This document shows, piece after piece, positions 34,332 to 43,677 of a DNA stretch of 64,000 nucleotides. The DNA is from Paraclostridium sordellii (GTDB lineage: Bacteria; Bacillota; Clostridia; Peptostreptococcales; Peptostreptococcaceae). The stretch spans positions 2,029,963-2,093,962 of the forward strand of contig NZ_LN679998.1 of the NCBI RefSeq assembly GCF_000953675.1, in the 5' to 3' direction. A model generated the notes under the pieces. That model saw only the letters and a list, made by a program, of their open reading frames with translations. It made no database searches and was not told the DNA's origin. How positions within the stretch are numbered: the first letter of the stretch is position 1; every line of letters starts with the position of its first letter. Position numbers and translations under genes: made by a program.

Positions 34332-35829
34332 ATGCATATATATCTGAAAATTCAACTTCTATTTTTTGAACAAACTTTTCTTTAAAACTTATTCTATCTA
34401 ATATGTCTACTTTTTTACTACATATAGTATTAGGAATAGTCACTATAAACTCACTACCTTGTCCTAATTTACTTTCTACTTGAATATTACCACCATGAAG
34501 TTCTACTAGTGATTTTACTAATGATAATCCTATACCACTTCCTACCTTACTATTTACTTTTTTATTTTTTATTTGTTTAAATCTATCAAATACCTTATAT
34601 ATTTCACAATCTGGTATTCCTATTCCTTCATCTTTTACACTAATTTGTATATTTTCATTTAAATCTTTTATTGTAACTTCTATGTCTTTTCCTTGTCTAT
34701 TAAACTTAAGTGCATTTGATAGTAAATTTAATATAATTCGTTCCATTTTATCTAAATCAAACCCAACAATTTTTTCTTCTATATCAGTATCAAATATTAC
34801 ATTCATTCCCTTTTGATTTGCAAAATCACTTACTGATTCACATATACTTTCAATAAAGTTTACTAAGTCATAATTTTGTGGATTAAACTCTACATTTTCA
34901 TAATTTAACTTGGTCGAATCAATTAAATTATCTACTAGTTTTAATAACCTATATCCATTTTGCTTTATTATATTTAAATATCTACTATCTTTTTGATTTG
35001 TTTTATTATTCACAATTTTATATCTGTGATTTAACATTTGGACTGAACTAAAAATAAGATTTAGTGGTGTTCTTAGTTCATGTGCTATATTGGCTAAAGC
35101 TTCTGATCTAGCTTTTTCTAAATATTCTTCATATTTTTTACGTTCATTTATGTTTCTAGCAATTCCTATTAATCCTAGTACTTCTCCATTTGATGATAAT
35201 AAAGGTGTTTTTATAGTCTCAAGGTGTATTACTTCGTTATTTTTTAAAGTAACTTGTTCATAATAAGTTTTAGTTGTATTAGATTCGATAACTTCTAAAT
35301 CTTTAATTCTATAATTTTCACAATTTTCATTAACAATAGGCAATTCATCATCACTTTTTCCTATTATCTCGCTTCTATCTAGTTCTAATAAATCTTGTGA
35401 ATAACTTTTATTGCATCCTATTATCTTGCTTTCTTTATCCTTATAAAATATGTAATCTGGAATTGCGTCAGCTAAGGTCTGAATTGCTCTTAAATTATTA
35501 ATTTCATTATTTTCTGTAATCCATATAATATGTCCTTTTTCAGATATTGAATTACAAGATATGTTGTACCATCCATCTAGCTTTTCTATATATATTTGTT
35601 TATCTTCCCCAACTTTTAGAGCCTTATCTACTATATTGGGAAGTATATCATTTATACTTTTTCCTAATATGTCATCAAATTTAATGTTTAATAATTTGCA
35701 AGTTTTATCATTTAAGTCTTTTATTATAAAGTCAGTAACTATTTCGTCCTCATTTTTTGCAACTTCACCATACATGTATGGTGAAGGACATGTTTTTAAT
35801 AATTTACTATAAATTTTAAAATCTTCCAT
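34330..35829 (-). CDS. Soluble PAS-domain sensor histidine kinase
   Basis: 499 aa without membrane segments. Two PAS domains (about 28-105 and 113-225) are followed by HisKA with phospho-acceptor His250 (IAHELRTPLN) and an HATPase_c domain with the N box (NLLSNALKF near 367), DEGIGIP and GSGIGLSLVKS. It should autophosphorylate in response to a cytoplasmic signal sensed through PAS. No response regulator gene is adjacent, so it is an orphan kinase whose partner lies elsewhere. GGGGTGGGG precedes the ATG. Confidence 0.9.
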   Translation of the reverse strand: MEDFKIYSKLLKTCPSPYMYGEVAKNEDEIVTDFIIKDLNDKTCKLLNIKFDDILGKSINDILPNIVDKALKVGEDKQIYIEKLDGWYNISCNSISEKGHIIWITENNEINNLRAIQTLADAIPDYIFYKDKESKIIGCNKSYSQDLLELDRSEIIGKSDDELPIVNENCENYRIKDLEVIESNTTKTYYEQVTLKNNEVIHLETIKTPLLSSNGEVLGLIGIARNINERKKYEEYLEKARSEALANIAHELRTPLNLIFSSVQMLNHRYKIVNNKTNQKDSRYLNIIKQNGYRLLKLVDNLIDSTKLNYENVEFNPQNYDLVNFIESICESVSDFANQKGMNVIFDTDIEEKIVGFDLDKMERIILNLLSNALKFNRQGKDIEVTIKDLNENIQISVKDEGIGIPDCEIYKVFDRFKQIKNKKVNSKVGSGIGLSLVKSLVELHGGNIQVESKLGQGSEFIVTIPNTICSKKVDILDRISFKEKFVQKIEVEFSDIYA

Positions 35830-36153
35830 TACCCCACCCCTAATAAAAATACTCTAATTAGATTATAGCAAATTTATATTTAGATTTCATTATTAAAATG
35901 TTAATAATGTTAATATTGTTTATACTTTGTTAATAACTCTGTGGATTATTAATTTTACCTTATTTTTTTAAAATTTAAATTTAAAATTTAATTAATTTTC
36001 GTCATATGAAATCATTTTCTTGCCATATTTTTTACTATATATGTAATAAATTAACTCCTAAAGCTTTATTTTTTTCCCAATTTGAATTAAAATTATAAAT
36101 AATAGTAATTATATAATAATAATAAAAATTTAATAGATAAAGAGGTAACGAAT
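35830..36153. other. Intergenic region between the kinase and glnS
   Basis: About 320 very AT-rich bases holding both divergent promoters. No T-box or other known riboswitch motif was found before glnS, and no ORF. Confidence 0.5.
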
Positions 36154-37818
36154 ATGTCAAATGAAAATAAGTCATCAAACTTCATAAGAAACATAATAGT
36201 TAATGATTTAGAAACTAAAAAACATGATACTATCATAACTCGTTTCCCTCCAGAACCAAATGGTTATTTACATATCGGACACGCTAAATCTATATGTTTA
36301 AACTTTGGTTTAGCTGAGGAATTTAAAGGAAACGTAAACTTAAGATTCGATGATACAAATCCTGTAAAAGAAGATGTAGAGTATGTAAACTCTATAAAAG
36401 AGGATGTAAAGTGGTTAGGATTTGATTGGACTAACTTATACTTTGCTTCTAACTACTTTGATGAAATGTATGAAAGAGCCGTTTTACTTATAAAAAAAGG
36501 TAAAGCTTTCGTATGTGATTTAAATGCAGAACAAATGAGAGAATATAGAGGTTCATTAACAGAACCTGGAAAAGAAAGTCCTTATAGAAATAGAACTGTT
36601 GAGGAAAATCTTGATTTATTTGAAAGAATGAAAAACGGAGAATTTAAAGATGGAGAAAAAGTATTAAGAGCTAAAATAGATATGTCTTCTCCTAACATAA
36701 ACTTAAGAGACCCTGCAATATATAGAATATCTCACTCTCACCATCATAATACTGGTGATAAGTGGTGTATATACCCTATGTATGCATTTGCCCATCCAAT
36801 AGAAGATGCTATAGAAGGAATAACTCACTCTCTATGTTCTTTAGAGTTCGAAGATCAAAGACCTTTATATGATTGGGTTGTAGCTGAATGTGAAATGCCT
36901 AAAGTTCCTCGTCAAATAGAATTTGCCAGATTAAATCTTACAAATACTGTTATGAGTAAAAGAAAACTTAAGCAACTTGTTGATGAAGGTGTAACTGATG
37001 GTTGGGATGATCCTCGTATGCCTACTATAGCTGGTCTAAGAAGAAGAGGATATACTCCAGAAGCTATAAGAAACTTCTGTAATGAAATAGGAGTTGCTAA
37101 AGCAGATTCTACTGTTGATAGCCAAATGTTAGACTATTTTGTAAGAGAAGACTTACAACCTAAAGCTCCACTTGCTATGGGTGTATTAAAGCCTCTTAAG
37201 TTAGTTATAACTAATTATCCTGAAGGACAAGTAGAAATGCTTGAAATAGAAAACAATGCTAAAGATGAAACTAAAGGAAAGAGATTAGTTCCATTTTCTA
37301 GAGAAATATATATAGAACAAGAAGACTTTATGATAGAGCCAGTTAAAAAGTACTTTAGATTATTCCCTGGTAATGAAGTTAGATTAAAAGGTGCATACTT
37401 TGTTAAATGTAATGACTTCATAACTGATGAAGATGGTAATGTTACTGAAATTCATTGTACTTATGACCCAGAAACTAAGAGTGGTTCTGGATTTACTGGC
37501 CGTAAAGTTAAAGCTACAATTCACTGGGTAGATGCTAACTCTGCTGTTCCTTGTGAGTTTAGATTATTTGAGCCATTAATTTTAGACGATGCTCCAGAAA
37601 ATGAAGGTAAACACTTCTTAGAACAAATTAATCCAAATTCACTTGAAATTGTTCAAGGTCTTGTAGAAAAAACTGCTATAGAAAATGCTAAGCCTCAAGA
37701 TAAGTTCCAATTTGTAAGACATGGATTCTTTAATGTAGATGATAAATATACTACTGAGGACAAATTAGTGTTTAACAGAATAGTTCCTTTAAAAAGCTCA
37801 TTTAAGCCTAAAAAGTAA
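36154..37818 (+). CDS. glnS: Glutaminyl-tRNA synthetase
   Basis: 554 aa class I synthetase that charges tRNA-Gln directly. It has [15 protein letters not shown] with HIGH at 40-43, the KMSKS counterpart VMSKRKL near 268-274, and a full C-terminal two-beta-barrel anticodon domain. Length is normal. AGAGGTAACG precedes the ATG. Its presence means this organism need not make Gln-tRNA only through Glu-tRNA amidation. Single gene with a terminator. Confidence 0.95.
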   Translation: MSNENKSSNFIRNIIVNDLETKKHDTIITRFPPEPNGYLHIGHAKSICLNFGLAEEFKGNVNLRFDDTNPVKEDVEYVNSIKEDVKWLGFDWTNLYFASNYFDEMYERAVLLIKKGKAFVCDLNAEQMREYRGSLTEPGKESPYRNRTVEENLDLFERMKNGEFKDGEKVLRAKIDMSSPNINLRDPAIYRISHSHHHNTGDKWCIYPMYAFAHPIEDAIEGITHSLCSLEFEDQRPLYDWVVAECEMPKVPRQIEFARLNLTNTVMSKRKLKQLVDEGVTDGWDDPRMPTIAGLRRRGYTPEAIRNFCNEIGVAKADSTVDSQMLDYFVREDLQPKAPLAMGVLKPLKLVITNYPEGQVEMLEIENNAKDETKGKRLVPFSREIYIEQEDFMIEPVKKYFRLFPGNEVRLKGAYFVKCNDFITDEDGNVTEIHCTYDPETKSGSGFTGRKVKATIHWVDANSAVPCEFRLFEPLILDDAPENEGKHFLEQINPNSLEIVQGLVEKTAIENAKPQDKFQFVRHGFFNVDDKYTTEDKLVFNRIVPLKSSFKPKK

Positions 37819-37820
37819 TT

Positions 37821-37847
37821 AAAAGCTCCCTATAGGGAGCTTTTTTA
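37821..37847. terminator. Terminator after glnS
   Basis: AAAAGCTCCC/GGGAGCTTTTTT with a 4-base loop, directly after the glnS stop and overlapping the stop of uvsE. Confidence 0.87.
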
Positions 37848-38804
37848 TATCTCAAATGTTGAATTATCTATGAATTTTATATCTTTATCTAAATATTTTA
37901 TATCATCAACTAATTTTAATAATGCTAAATCCTTTTTCTTAGCTTCTATCATAATATCAAAATTTCTATTGCTCTTTTCTTTCATTAAGTATATAAAATC
38001 CATAAAACTTTTGCTATCTATAAAATCTGCATGTTTTCTATCCTTATCAAATTCCTTAGGACTTGAAAAGTGAATCTTTGGAGGTAATTCTTCATTCTTC
38101 CAAGTATCAAAAACCTCATTTATTATATCGCTTAATTTTTCTCCATCATTTTTACATATATGGTGATGAACATCTAAAACCATAGGTAATTTTGTAAACT
38201 TACATATATTAAGTACATCTCTAGCACTAAATACTTTATCATCATTTTCTAAAATTAACCTACTTACAACCTCTTTAGGAAAATACTTTAAATTATTTAT
38301 AAATCTCTTAATGCTTTCTTCTTTTCCACCTTGTGAACTACCTATATGAATTACCATTTTCCCATTTTTATAATTTATATCATCAAATAATTGACTTTGA
38401 AATTTTAAACTTTTTATAGTGTTTTCTACAACCTCATCTCGTAAACTATTTATTACATTAAACTGATCAGGGTGCGTATCAACCCTCATATTATTATCTT
38501 TTATAAGTTTGCCTATATACTCAAAATCTTTTTTGAAATACTTTCTATATTGAAAGTTTACTTCTGGATGTGTACCTAATGGAATTAAGTTAGATGTAAT
38601 TCTATAAAAATGTATATTATTTTCAATATTATATCTTAAAATTTTTTCTAAATCTTCTATATTTGATCTTGTAACTTCTTTAAGTTTATTTATTTTATCT
38701 ATATTACTATTTAATTTAGTATATCTAGCATAAGTTAATGTGCTTGATGAAGTCACCTTTGGTAAATTTAAAGCTATAGCTACATATCCTAGCCTTACCT
38801 TCAT
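37845..38804 (-). CDS. uvsE: UV damage endonuclease UvsE (UvdE family)
   Basis: 319 aa TIM-barrel nuclease. Family features are MKVRLGYVAIALNLPKV at the N-terminus, DTHPDQFNVIN near 109-119, MVIHIGSSQGGKEES near 155-169, LENDD near 191, DVHHHICKNDG near 216 and the C-terminal MIEAKKKDLAL. It nicks 5' of UV photoproducts and some other lesions, starting an alternative excision repair; the conserved His, Asp and Glu residues bind metals. AAAGGAG precedes the ATG. Single gene. Confidence 0.9.
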   Translation of the reverse strand: MKVRLGYVAIALNLPKVTSSSTLTYARYTKLNSNIDKINKLKEVTRSNIEDLEKILRYNIENNIHFYRITSNLIPLGTHPEVNFQYRKYFKKDFEYIGKLIKDNNMRVDTHPDQFNVINSLRDEVVENTIKSLKFQSQLFDDINYKNGKMVIHIGSSQGGKEESIKRFINNLKYFPKEVVSRLILENDDKVFSARDVLNICKFTKLPMVLDVHHHICKNDGEKLSDIINEVFDTWKNEELPPKIHFSSPKEFDKDRKHADFIDSKSFMDFIYLMKEKSNRNFDIMIEAKKKDLALLKLVDDIKYLDKDIKFIDNSTFEI

Positions 38805-38867
38805 ACAATTCTCCTTTCAAATACAAATTTATAGATTTATCTTTTCCTTTAAAGCAAAGATTATTAC

Positions 38868-38903
38868 AAAAAAGAACCCTATAAATTTATAGGGTTCTTT
38901 TTT
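38868..38903. terminator. Bidirectional terminator after the siroheme reductase gene
   Basis: AAAAAAGAACCCTATA/TATAGGGTTCTTTTTT with a 4-base loop, 2 bases before the stop of the 38905-40455 gene. Confidence 0.87.
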
Positions 38904-38904
38904 A

Positions 38905-40455
38905 TTATACTAAATATTTATTTACTATTTCATTTACTTCATTTTCATTTTGAGATAAATATTCATAAAACTCTAAGTTAGAGTTTTCTATTGCTTTTGA
39001 CATATCATATAAGAAGTTTGGAACATCTTTTCTTAGTATATCTCCATATATTTTACCTAACTTAGTTTTGTCTTCTCCTACGCATCCTCCCATATGAAGT
39101 TCAAATGCATCTTCTGTTTTATCATTAACTCTTTTTTTCTTACCAGCAAGTCCTATAGGAGATACTTGATGTGTTGCACAAGAGTTAGTACATCCTGAAA
39201 TGTGTATTCTTGGTAATGTATCACTTGTATATTTTTGCTCTTTTAAATAATCTATTATTTCTCTTAAAGTATCTTGGCTTTCTGCTATACCCATCTGACA
39301 AATAGGTACTCCTATACATGCTGTACTTTGTTCTATTTTATATTTTCCAGTCATGTTTTCAGTTAAATCTAAAACTATTTTAGCTTCTTCTCCATTTAAA
39401 TTTCTTATATAGAATCCTTCACTCATAGCAAGTCTTATTTCTACATCTTCCATATCTTTTACAGTATCTATTATTTTATCTAAATCTGATACTTTTAATT
39501 GTCCATTTACTGGATGAACATAAACTGCATATAATCCATTTTGTTTTTGGCTAAATAATCTATTATTCTTTATGTTACATTCTATACCTTTTTTATCATA
39601 TACCTTAGGAGTTAAATTTAAATCTAAATTACATTTTTCCTTAACTTCTTTTAAGTGTTTTTTATAGCATTCTATTAAAGCTTCTTCTCCCATTTCCATA
39701 AGTATATATCTTGTACGAGCTTTGTTTTTATTTTCATAATTACCTTTTTCTATAAATAAATTAGTCATAGCTTCTACATGATATAATACATCTTTTGGCT
39801 CAACTAGTTCATCAAATTCAGCACCTTTTATAGGATTTTTACCCATTCCACCTGCTATAAATACTCTAAAATAATCTTTTCCATCTTTTTTTACTGCTAA
39901 GAATCCTAAATCATTTATAGTAGCATTTGCTGCATCTTTAGGTGAACTAGAAAATGAAACTTTTAATTTTCTAGGTAATTTATAAGTAGTTATCTTACTC
40001 ATAAAGTGTTCATTTACTTTTGTTGCATAAGGTGTAACATCAAATGCTTCTTCTGGATCAACTCCTGATAAAGGTGATATAGCAACGTTTCTTGGGAAGT
40101 TACCACCTCCACCTCTAGTGTACATATCCTTATGTATACCTTCTTCCATTATGTCACAAACTTCATCTATAGTTAATCCATGAAGTTGTATTGCTTGACG
40201 AGTAGTTAAATGTATTTGCTCTAAATTGTATTTATGTGAAAAATATTGAACTAACTTTAATTGTTCTAAATTTAAAATTCCTGATGCAACTCTAAGTCTT
40301 ATCATAAAGCTTTGTCCATCACGTTGAGCGTAAACTCCCATACCTCCAGAAGCATGTTTAAAATCCATCTTAGACATTTCTTTTTCTAAAAACTTATGCC
40401 CTTTTTCTCTAAACGCTGGAATTTCATCTAATAATACTTGTTTATAACTTTCCAT
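38905..40455 (-). CDS. Ferredoxin-type nitrite/sulfite reductase (siroheme, 4Fe-4S)
   Basis: 516 aa. Two halves follow the NirA/CysI pattern: ferredoxin-like half-domains near 25-90 and 300-370, each followed by a siroheme-binding domain. The cluster/siroheme ligands are TACIGVPIC (Cx5C) near 375 and SGCTNSC (Cx3C) near 412. It reduces nitrite to ammonia or sulfite to sulfide with six electrons; which substrate is not decided by sequence, though the nearby sulfur genes favour sulfite. AAGGAG precedes the ATG. Monocistronic. Confidence 0.85.
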   Translation of the reverse strand: MESYKQVLLDEIPAFREKGHKFLEKEMSKMDFKHASGGMGVYAQRDGQSFMIRLRVASGILNLEQLKLVQYFSHKYNLEQIHLTTRQAIQLHGLTIDEVCDIMEEGIHKDMYTRGGGGNFPRNVAISPLSGVDPEEAFDVTPYATKVNEHFMSKITTYKLPRKLKVSFSSSPKDAANATINDLGFLAVKKDGKDYFRVFIAGGMGKNPIKGAEFDELVEPKDVLYHVEAMTNLFIEKGNYENKNKARTRYILMEMGEEALIECYKKHLKEVKEKCNLDLNLTPKVYDKKGIECNIKNNRLFSQKQNGLYAVYVHPVNGQLKVSDLDKIIDTVKDMEDVEIRLAMSEGFYIRNLNGEEAKIVLDLTENMTGKYKIEQSTACIGVPICQMGIAESQDTLREIIDYLKEQKYTSDTLPRIHISGCTNSCATHQVSPIGLAGKKKRVNDKTEDAFELHMGGCVGEDKTKLGKIYGDILRKDVPNFLYDMSKAIENSNLEFYEYLSQNENEVNEIVNKYLV

Positions 40456-40664
40456 ATTGTGTCTCCTTTTCTAATGAAATAAAAGTATTCTTCCTGTATT
40501 TTTATTTTATGACATTTTTCTACAAATTAGAAATTGATTCTTTCTATTATAATCATTATATTTTTCAATGATTATAATATTTACATACTAATAATACTCT
40601 ACTTATCATTTTATAAATTTTCACTTTATCTTATATATTTACCCAAATTTATAAGATTATAAAT

Positions 40665-40706
40665 AAAAAAAGCGCTCTTTTTAATTTATTAAAAAGATCG
40701 CTTTTA
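40665..40706 (-). terminator. Terminator after panF
   Basis: AAAGCG-TCTTTTTAA pairs with TTAAAAAGA-CGCTTT, followed by T-rich sequence on the minus strand, 3 bases before the panF stop. Confidence 0.78.
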
Positions 40707-40708
40707 AA

Positions 40709-42211
40709 CTATTTTTTATAAACTCCCCAGAAAGTTTCAATTGTTTCATCTGTTGGAGGCTTTGTAATTTTAGACACTATAATAAAAGAAATTAGTGATA
40801 TTAATAAAGGAAGAACTATAGTGTGCATTCCAAATGGTCTTGGCCAAACATAGCTAAATAATATATATGTTGAAATACCACTTACTATAGATGCTATAGC
40901 ACCACTTGCATTTGCTCTTTTCCAATATAGACCTAAGACAATTGGCCATAAAAATGTAGCTATTATTCCTGCATTTGCGTATAAATTTAACCATACTATT
41001 AAATCTGGTGGTTTTATAGCTACAATATATATAATTATACCTAAAACTGTTGTAACTAATAAACTTATAGTAGCAGTTTTTTTAGCATCTTTTTTTATTT
41101 TAGGATTTATATAGTTAGTATATATATCATTTACTATAGAACCAGAAGCAACTAATAATTGAGAATCTACAGTTGACATTATTGAAGCTAGTGGCCCTGC
41201 TAAAACTATTCCTGCTATTATAGGAGGAAATAATTGAGTAGTTATAGTTGGAATAACTAAATCTCCAGATTCAATTCCCGTAACTAAAGTTCTAGAAAAA
41301 GCACCTACTAAATGCATTCCTAAAAGTAATACCATAGATACTATAGTTCCATATTTTATTCCATCATGTAAACTCTTAGTATCTTTATAGCTCATTGCCC
41401 TTTGAGATACAGATGGTATCCCAACCACCGCAAAGCCAACTAAAATCCAAAAAGAGGTTACCCATGCCATACTCATCTGACCTGGAGTTACCCCAAAAGG
41501 TGTAATAAGCCCTTCATTTATATTTTGCATATTATTTACAATGCTCTCTACTCCTCCACCGGCTATTAATGTTCCTATAAATATAGCAATGGTTGCAATA
41601 GTCATTATTACCCCTTGTATTGCGTCTGATATAGTTACAGCTCTAAATCCACCTATTACTGTATGTACAATTACTGTTATTCCAAAAGCCGTAAGAGCTA
41701 ATTTATAATCTATTCCAATAGCTCCTTGTAAAAGTCTTGCAGCTCCTACCCATTGTGCTGCCATAGCTGCTATAAAAAATACTACTATAGATATAGATGT
41801 TAATATAACAACTGAATCGGACTTATATCTTTCTCTTAAAAAATCAGTTATTGTTACTGCATTTATTTTTCTAGCTATAATTGCAAATTTTTTACCAAGT
41901 ACTGCAAGAGTAAAATAACCTGTTGGCATTTGAGCCATAGCTAAAAATACCCATCCCAATCCTTGAGTATAGGCAGTTCCAGGTCCTCCAATAAAACTTC
42001 CTGCACTTAAGTAAGTTGTAACCAATGTCATAGCTAAAACAAATCCACCTAAATCTCTTCCGCCAGTCATATATTCATCCATAAATCCTTTTTCCCCGGC
42101 AGCTTTATTTTTAGCTCTATTTACAAATTTCATTGAATAAAAACCTACTACAAACACAACTATAAAGTATATTATAATAGGAATTAAAACTTGAAAGTTT
42201 ACAGATTTCAT
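40709..42211 (-). CDS. panF: Sodium/pantothenate symporter
   Basis: 500 aa of the sodium:solute symporter family with about 13 membrane segments. PanF-like features include the N-terminal YMTGGRDLGGFVLAMTLVTTYLSAGSFIGGPG (about 48-80, key residues GGR and TYLSAGSF) and a C-terminal KPPTDETIETFWGVYKK tail. It imports pantothenate, the CoA precursor, with Na+. Its ATG overlaps the stop of yhdT (TAATG), so the two are translationally coupled, the same yhdT-panF order as in E. coli. Confidence 0.9.
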   Translation of the reverse strand: MKSVNFQVLIPIIIYFIVVFVVGFYSMKFVNRAKNKAAGEKGFMDEYMTGGRDLGGFVLAMTLVTTYLSAGSFIGGPGTAYTQGLGWVFLAMAQMPTGYFTLAVLGKKFAIIARKINAVTITDFLRERYKSDSVVILTSISIVVFFIAAMAAQWVGAARLLQGAIGIDYKLALTAFGITVIVHTVIGGFRAVTISDAIQGVIMTIATIAIFIGTLIAGGGVESIVNNMQNINEGLITPFGVTPGQMSMAWVTSFWILVGFAVVGIPSVSQRAMSYKDTKSLHDGIKYGTIVSMVLLLGMHLVGAFSRTLVTGIESGDLVIPTITTQLFPPIIAGIVLAGPLASIMSTVDSQLLVASGSIVNDIYTNYINPKIKKDAKKTATISLLVTTVLGIIIYIVAIKPPDLIVWLNLYANAGIIATFLWPIVLGLYWKRANASGAIASIVSGISTYILFSYVWPRPFGMHTIVLPLLISLISFIIVSKITKPPTDETIETFWGVYKK

Positions 42212-42525
42212 TATTTATATTCCTTTCTATATTCTTTTAACTCATCCTCACTTAATCCATCTAATGACATATTTTTAAAAAATTTATTTATCATTATAAC
42301 GGTTAATATAGAAAACAGTATTCCTCCTACTATACAACTCATAAAAAACCATGCTGGAAAACCAAACATATATGTATATTCTGATACTGGTTTTGATCCT
42401 AAACCATAGCCAAACCCGAACCACCATATTAAATTGACTATTCCTAGGACTAATCCCATTATAGCCTCTTTATTGCATTGTTTATATCTAGGATCTTCTT
42501 CAAACTCTTTTCCTTTTTTCGTCAT
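42211..42525 (-). CDS. yhdT: YhdT-family small membrane protein
   Basis: 104 aa with two membrane segments (about 22-45 and 55-80) and the YhdT-like EDPRYKQCNKEAIMGLVLGI and YMFGFPAWFFMSC segments. In many bacteria yhdT precedes panF, suggesting an accessory subunit of the symporter. AAAGGAG precedes the ATG. The stop codon overlaps the panF start. First gene of the operon. Confidence 0.87.
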   Translation of the reverse strand: MTKKGKEFEEDPRYKQCNKEAIMGLVLGIVNLIWWFGFGYGLGSKPVSEYTYMFGFPAWFFMSCIVGGILFSILTVIMINKFFKNMSLDGLSEDELKEYRKEYK

Positions 42526-42693
42526 ATAGTATATCTCCTTTACTCATATTTACTTATTTAATATGTCCAAAATAAACTTTTCCTATTTTAGAAAATTATT
42601 CAAGTATACAATATACATTAAAAATATACCTCATCCGTAAGAATATGTCTATAAAATCTTAAAATTTCTCTAAATTCATATTAAAATTAAACA

Positions 42694-42732
42694 TAAAAAA
42701 ACTTGCAAAATTTTAATTTTGCAAGTTTTTTT
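42694..42732. terminator. Terminator after the siroheme reductase/CoADR operon
   Basis: AAAAAAACTTGCAAAA/TTTTGCAAGTTTTTTT hairpin, ending 2 bases before the stop of the 42734-43675 gene. Confidence 0.87.
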
Positions 42733-42733
42733 A

Positions 42734-43675
42734 TTAACAAGTAGCTCCACCTACAGTATGTAATTGAGCTTCTAATATTTCTTCTTTTCTTTCAAGTATT
42801 TCATTTCCTAAGACTTTAACTTCTATATCTTCAACTCCTATTCTATCTATCATATCTCCAAAACGTTCTCCTGTTTTACCTTGTTCTCTATATATAAGAA
42901 GAGTTTTTTCTAATATATTCATCATTTCTTCTTCACTATGTATTCCTGATATAGGAGTTCCTGGTCTTGAAGCTTTACCCCACTTACCTCCTAAGTATAT
43001 CTTTAAACCTTTTTTTCCTTCATCAATTGCATCAAAGTGGCATTTTCCTATACATAACCCACAGTTATTGCATTTTTCTCTATCTATAAAAGCTTTACCA
43101 TCAACCATACTTATAGCTCCTACTTTACAAGTATCTTTAGGAGCACATTTTTTACATCCTGAACACATATCTTCATCAAAATCTGGTACAAACTGTCCTA
43201 TCACTCCAAAATCATTTAAGCTAGGTTTTATACAGTTATTTGGACATCCTCCCACTCCTATTTTAAATTTATGCGGTAATTTTACATCATACCATTTTTC
43301 ATAAAACTCCTTATGAAGTTTAGTTCCTATTCCCTGCGTGTCACAAAGTCCAAATGTACAAACTGTACCTTTGCATGGAACTATAGGTCTTACTCTAGAT
43401 CCTGTACCTCCTGAAACTAAATTGTCTTTTTTTAAATGTTCTTTAGTATTTTCTATATCTTCATATTTAATTCCAGGTATTTCTAAAGTAAGTCTTGATG
43501 TTAAAGATATATCTCCACTTCCATACTTCTTAGCTATTTCTGCCACATTTATTAATTGATCTGCAGTTATAGCTCCATTTTCAGTTATAACTCTACAAGA
43601 AAAATGTTTTCCATCATTATTTGATAAAAATCCTTGTCCCTTAACTTCTTTTCTCATTGCATCTGTTATTTTCAT
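42734..43675 (-). CDS. Siroheme sulfite reductase-like protein with 2x[4Fe-4S] ferredoxin insert
   Basis: 313 aa. A half-size siroheme domain (about 1-155) with CKGTVCTFGLC near 101 and GGCPNNC near 143 is followed by two ferredoxin motifs, CSGCKKCAPKDTC near 171 and CNNCGLCIGKC near 202. The combination resembles AsrC-type and other small anaerobic sulfite reductases. It is expected to reduce sulfite or a related oxyanion using low-potential ferredoxin electrons. It starts 2 bases after the CoA-disulfide reductase-rhodanese gene, with GGGGG as ribosome site inside that gene's end. Operon function: sulfur reduction. Confidence 0.83.
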   Translation of the reverse strand: MKITDAMRKEVKGQGFLSNNDGKHFSCRVITENGAITADQLINVAEIAKKYGSGDISLTSRLTLEIPGIKYEDIENTKEHLKKDNLVSGGTGSRVRPIVPCKGTVCTFGLCDTQGIGTKLHKEFYEKWYDVKLPHKFKIGVGGCPNNCIKPSLNDFGVIGQFVPDFDEDMCSGCKKCAPKDTCKVGAISMVDGKAFIDREKCNNCGLCIGKCHFDAIDEGKKGLKIYLGGKWGKASRPGTPISGIHSEEEMMNILEKTLLIYREQGKTGERFGDMIDRIGVEDIEVKVLGNEILERKEEILEAQLHTVGGATC

Positions 43676-43677
43676 AA

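Noticed and set aside
35830-36153. T-box before glnS
   Set aside because: No GGUGG..ACCGCG motif or stem I could be found; the region is simply AT-rich.
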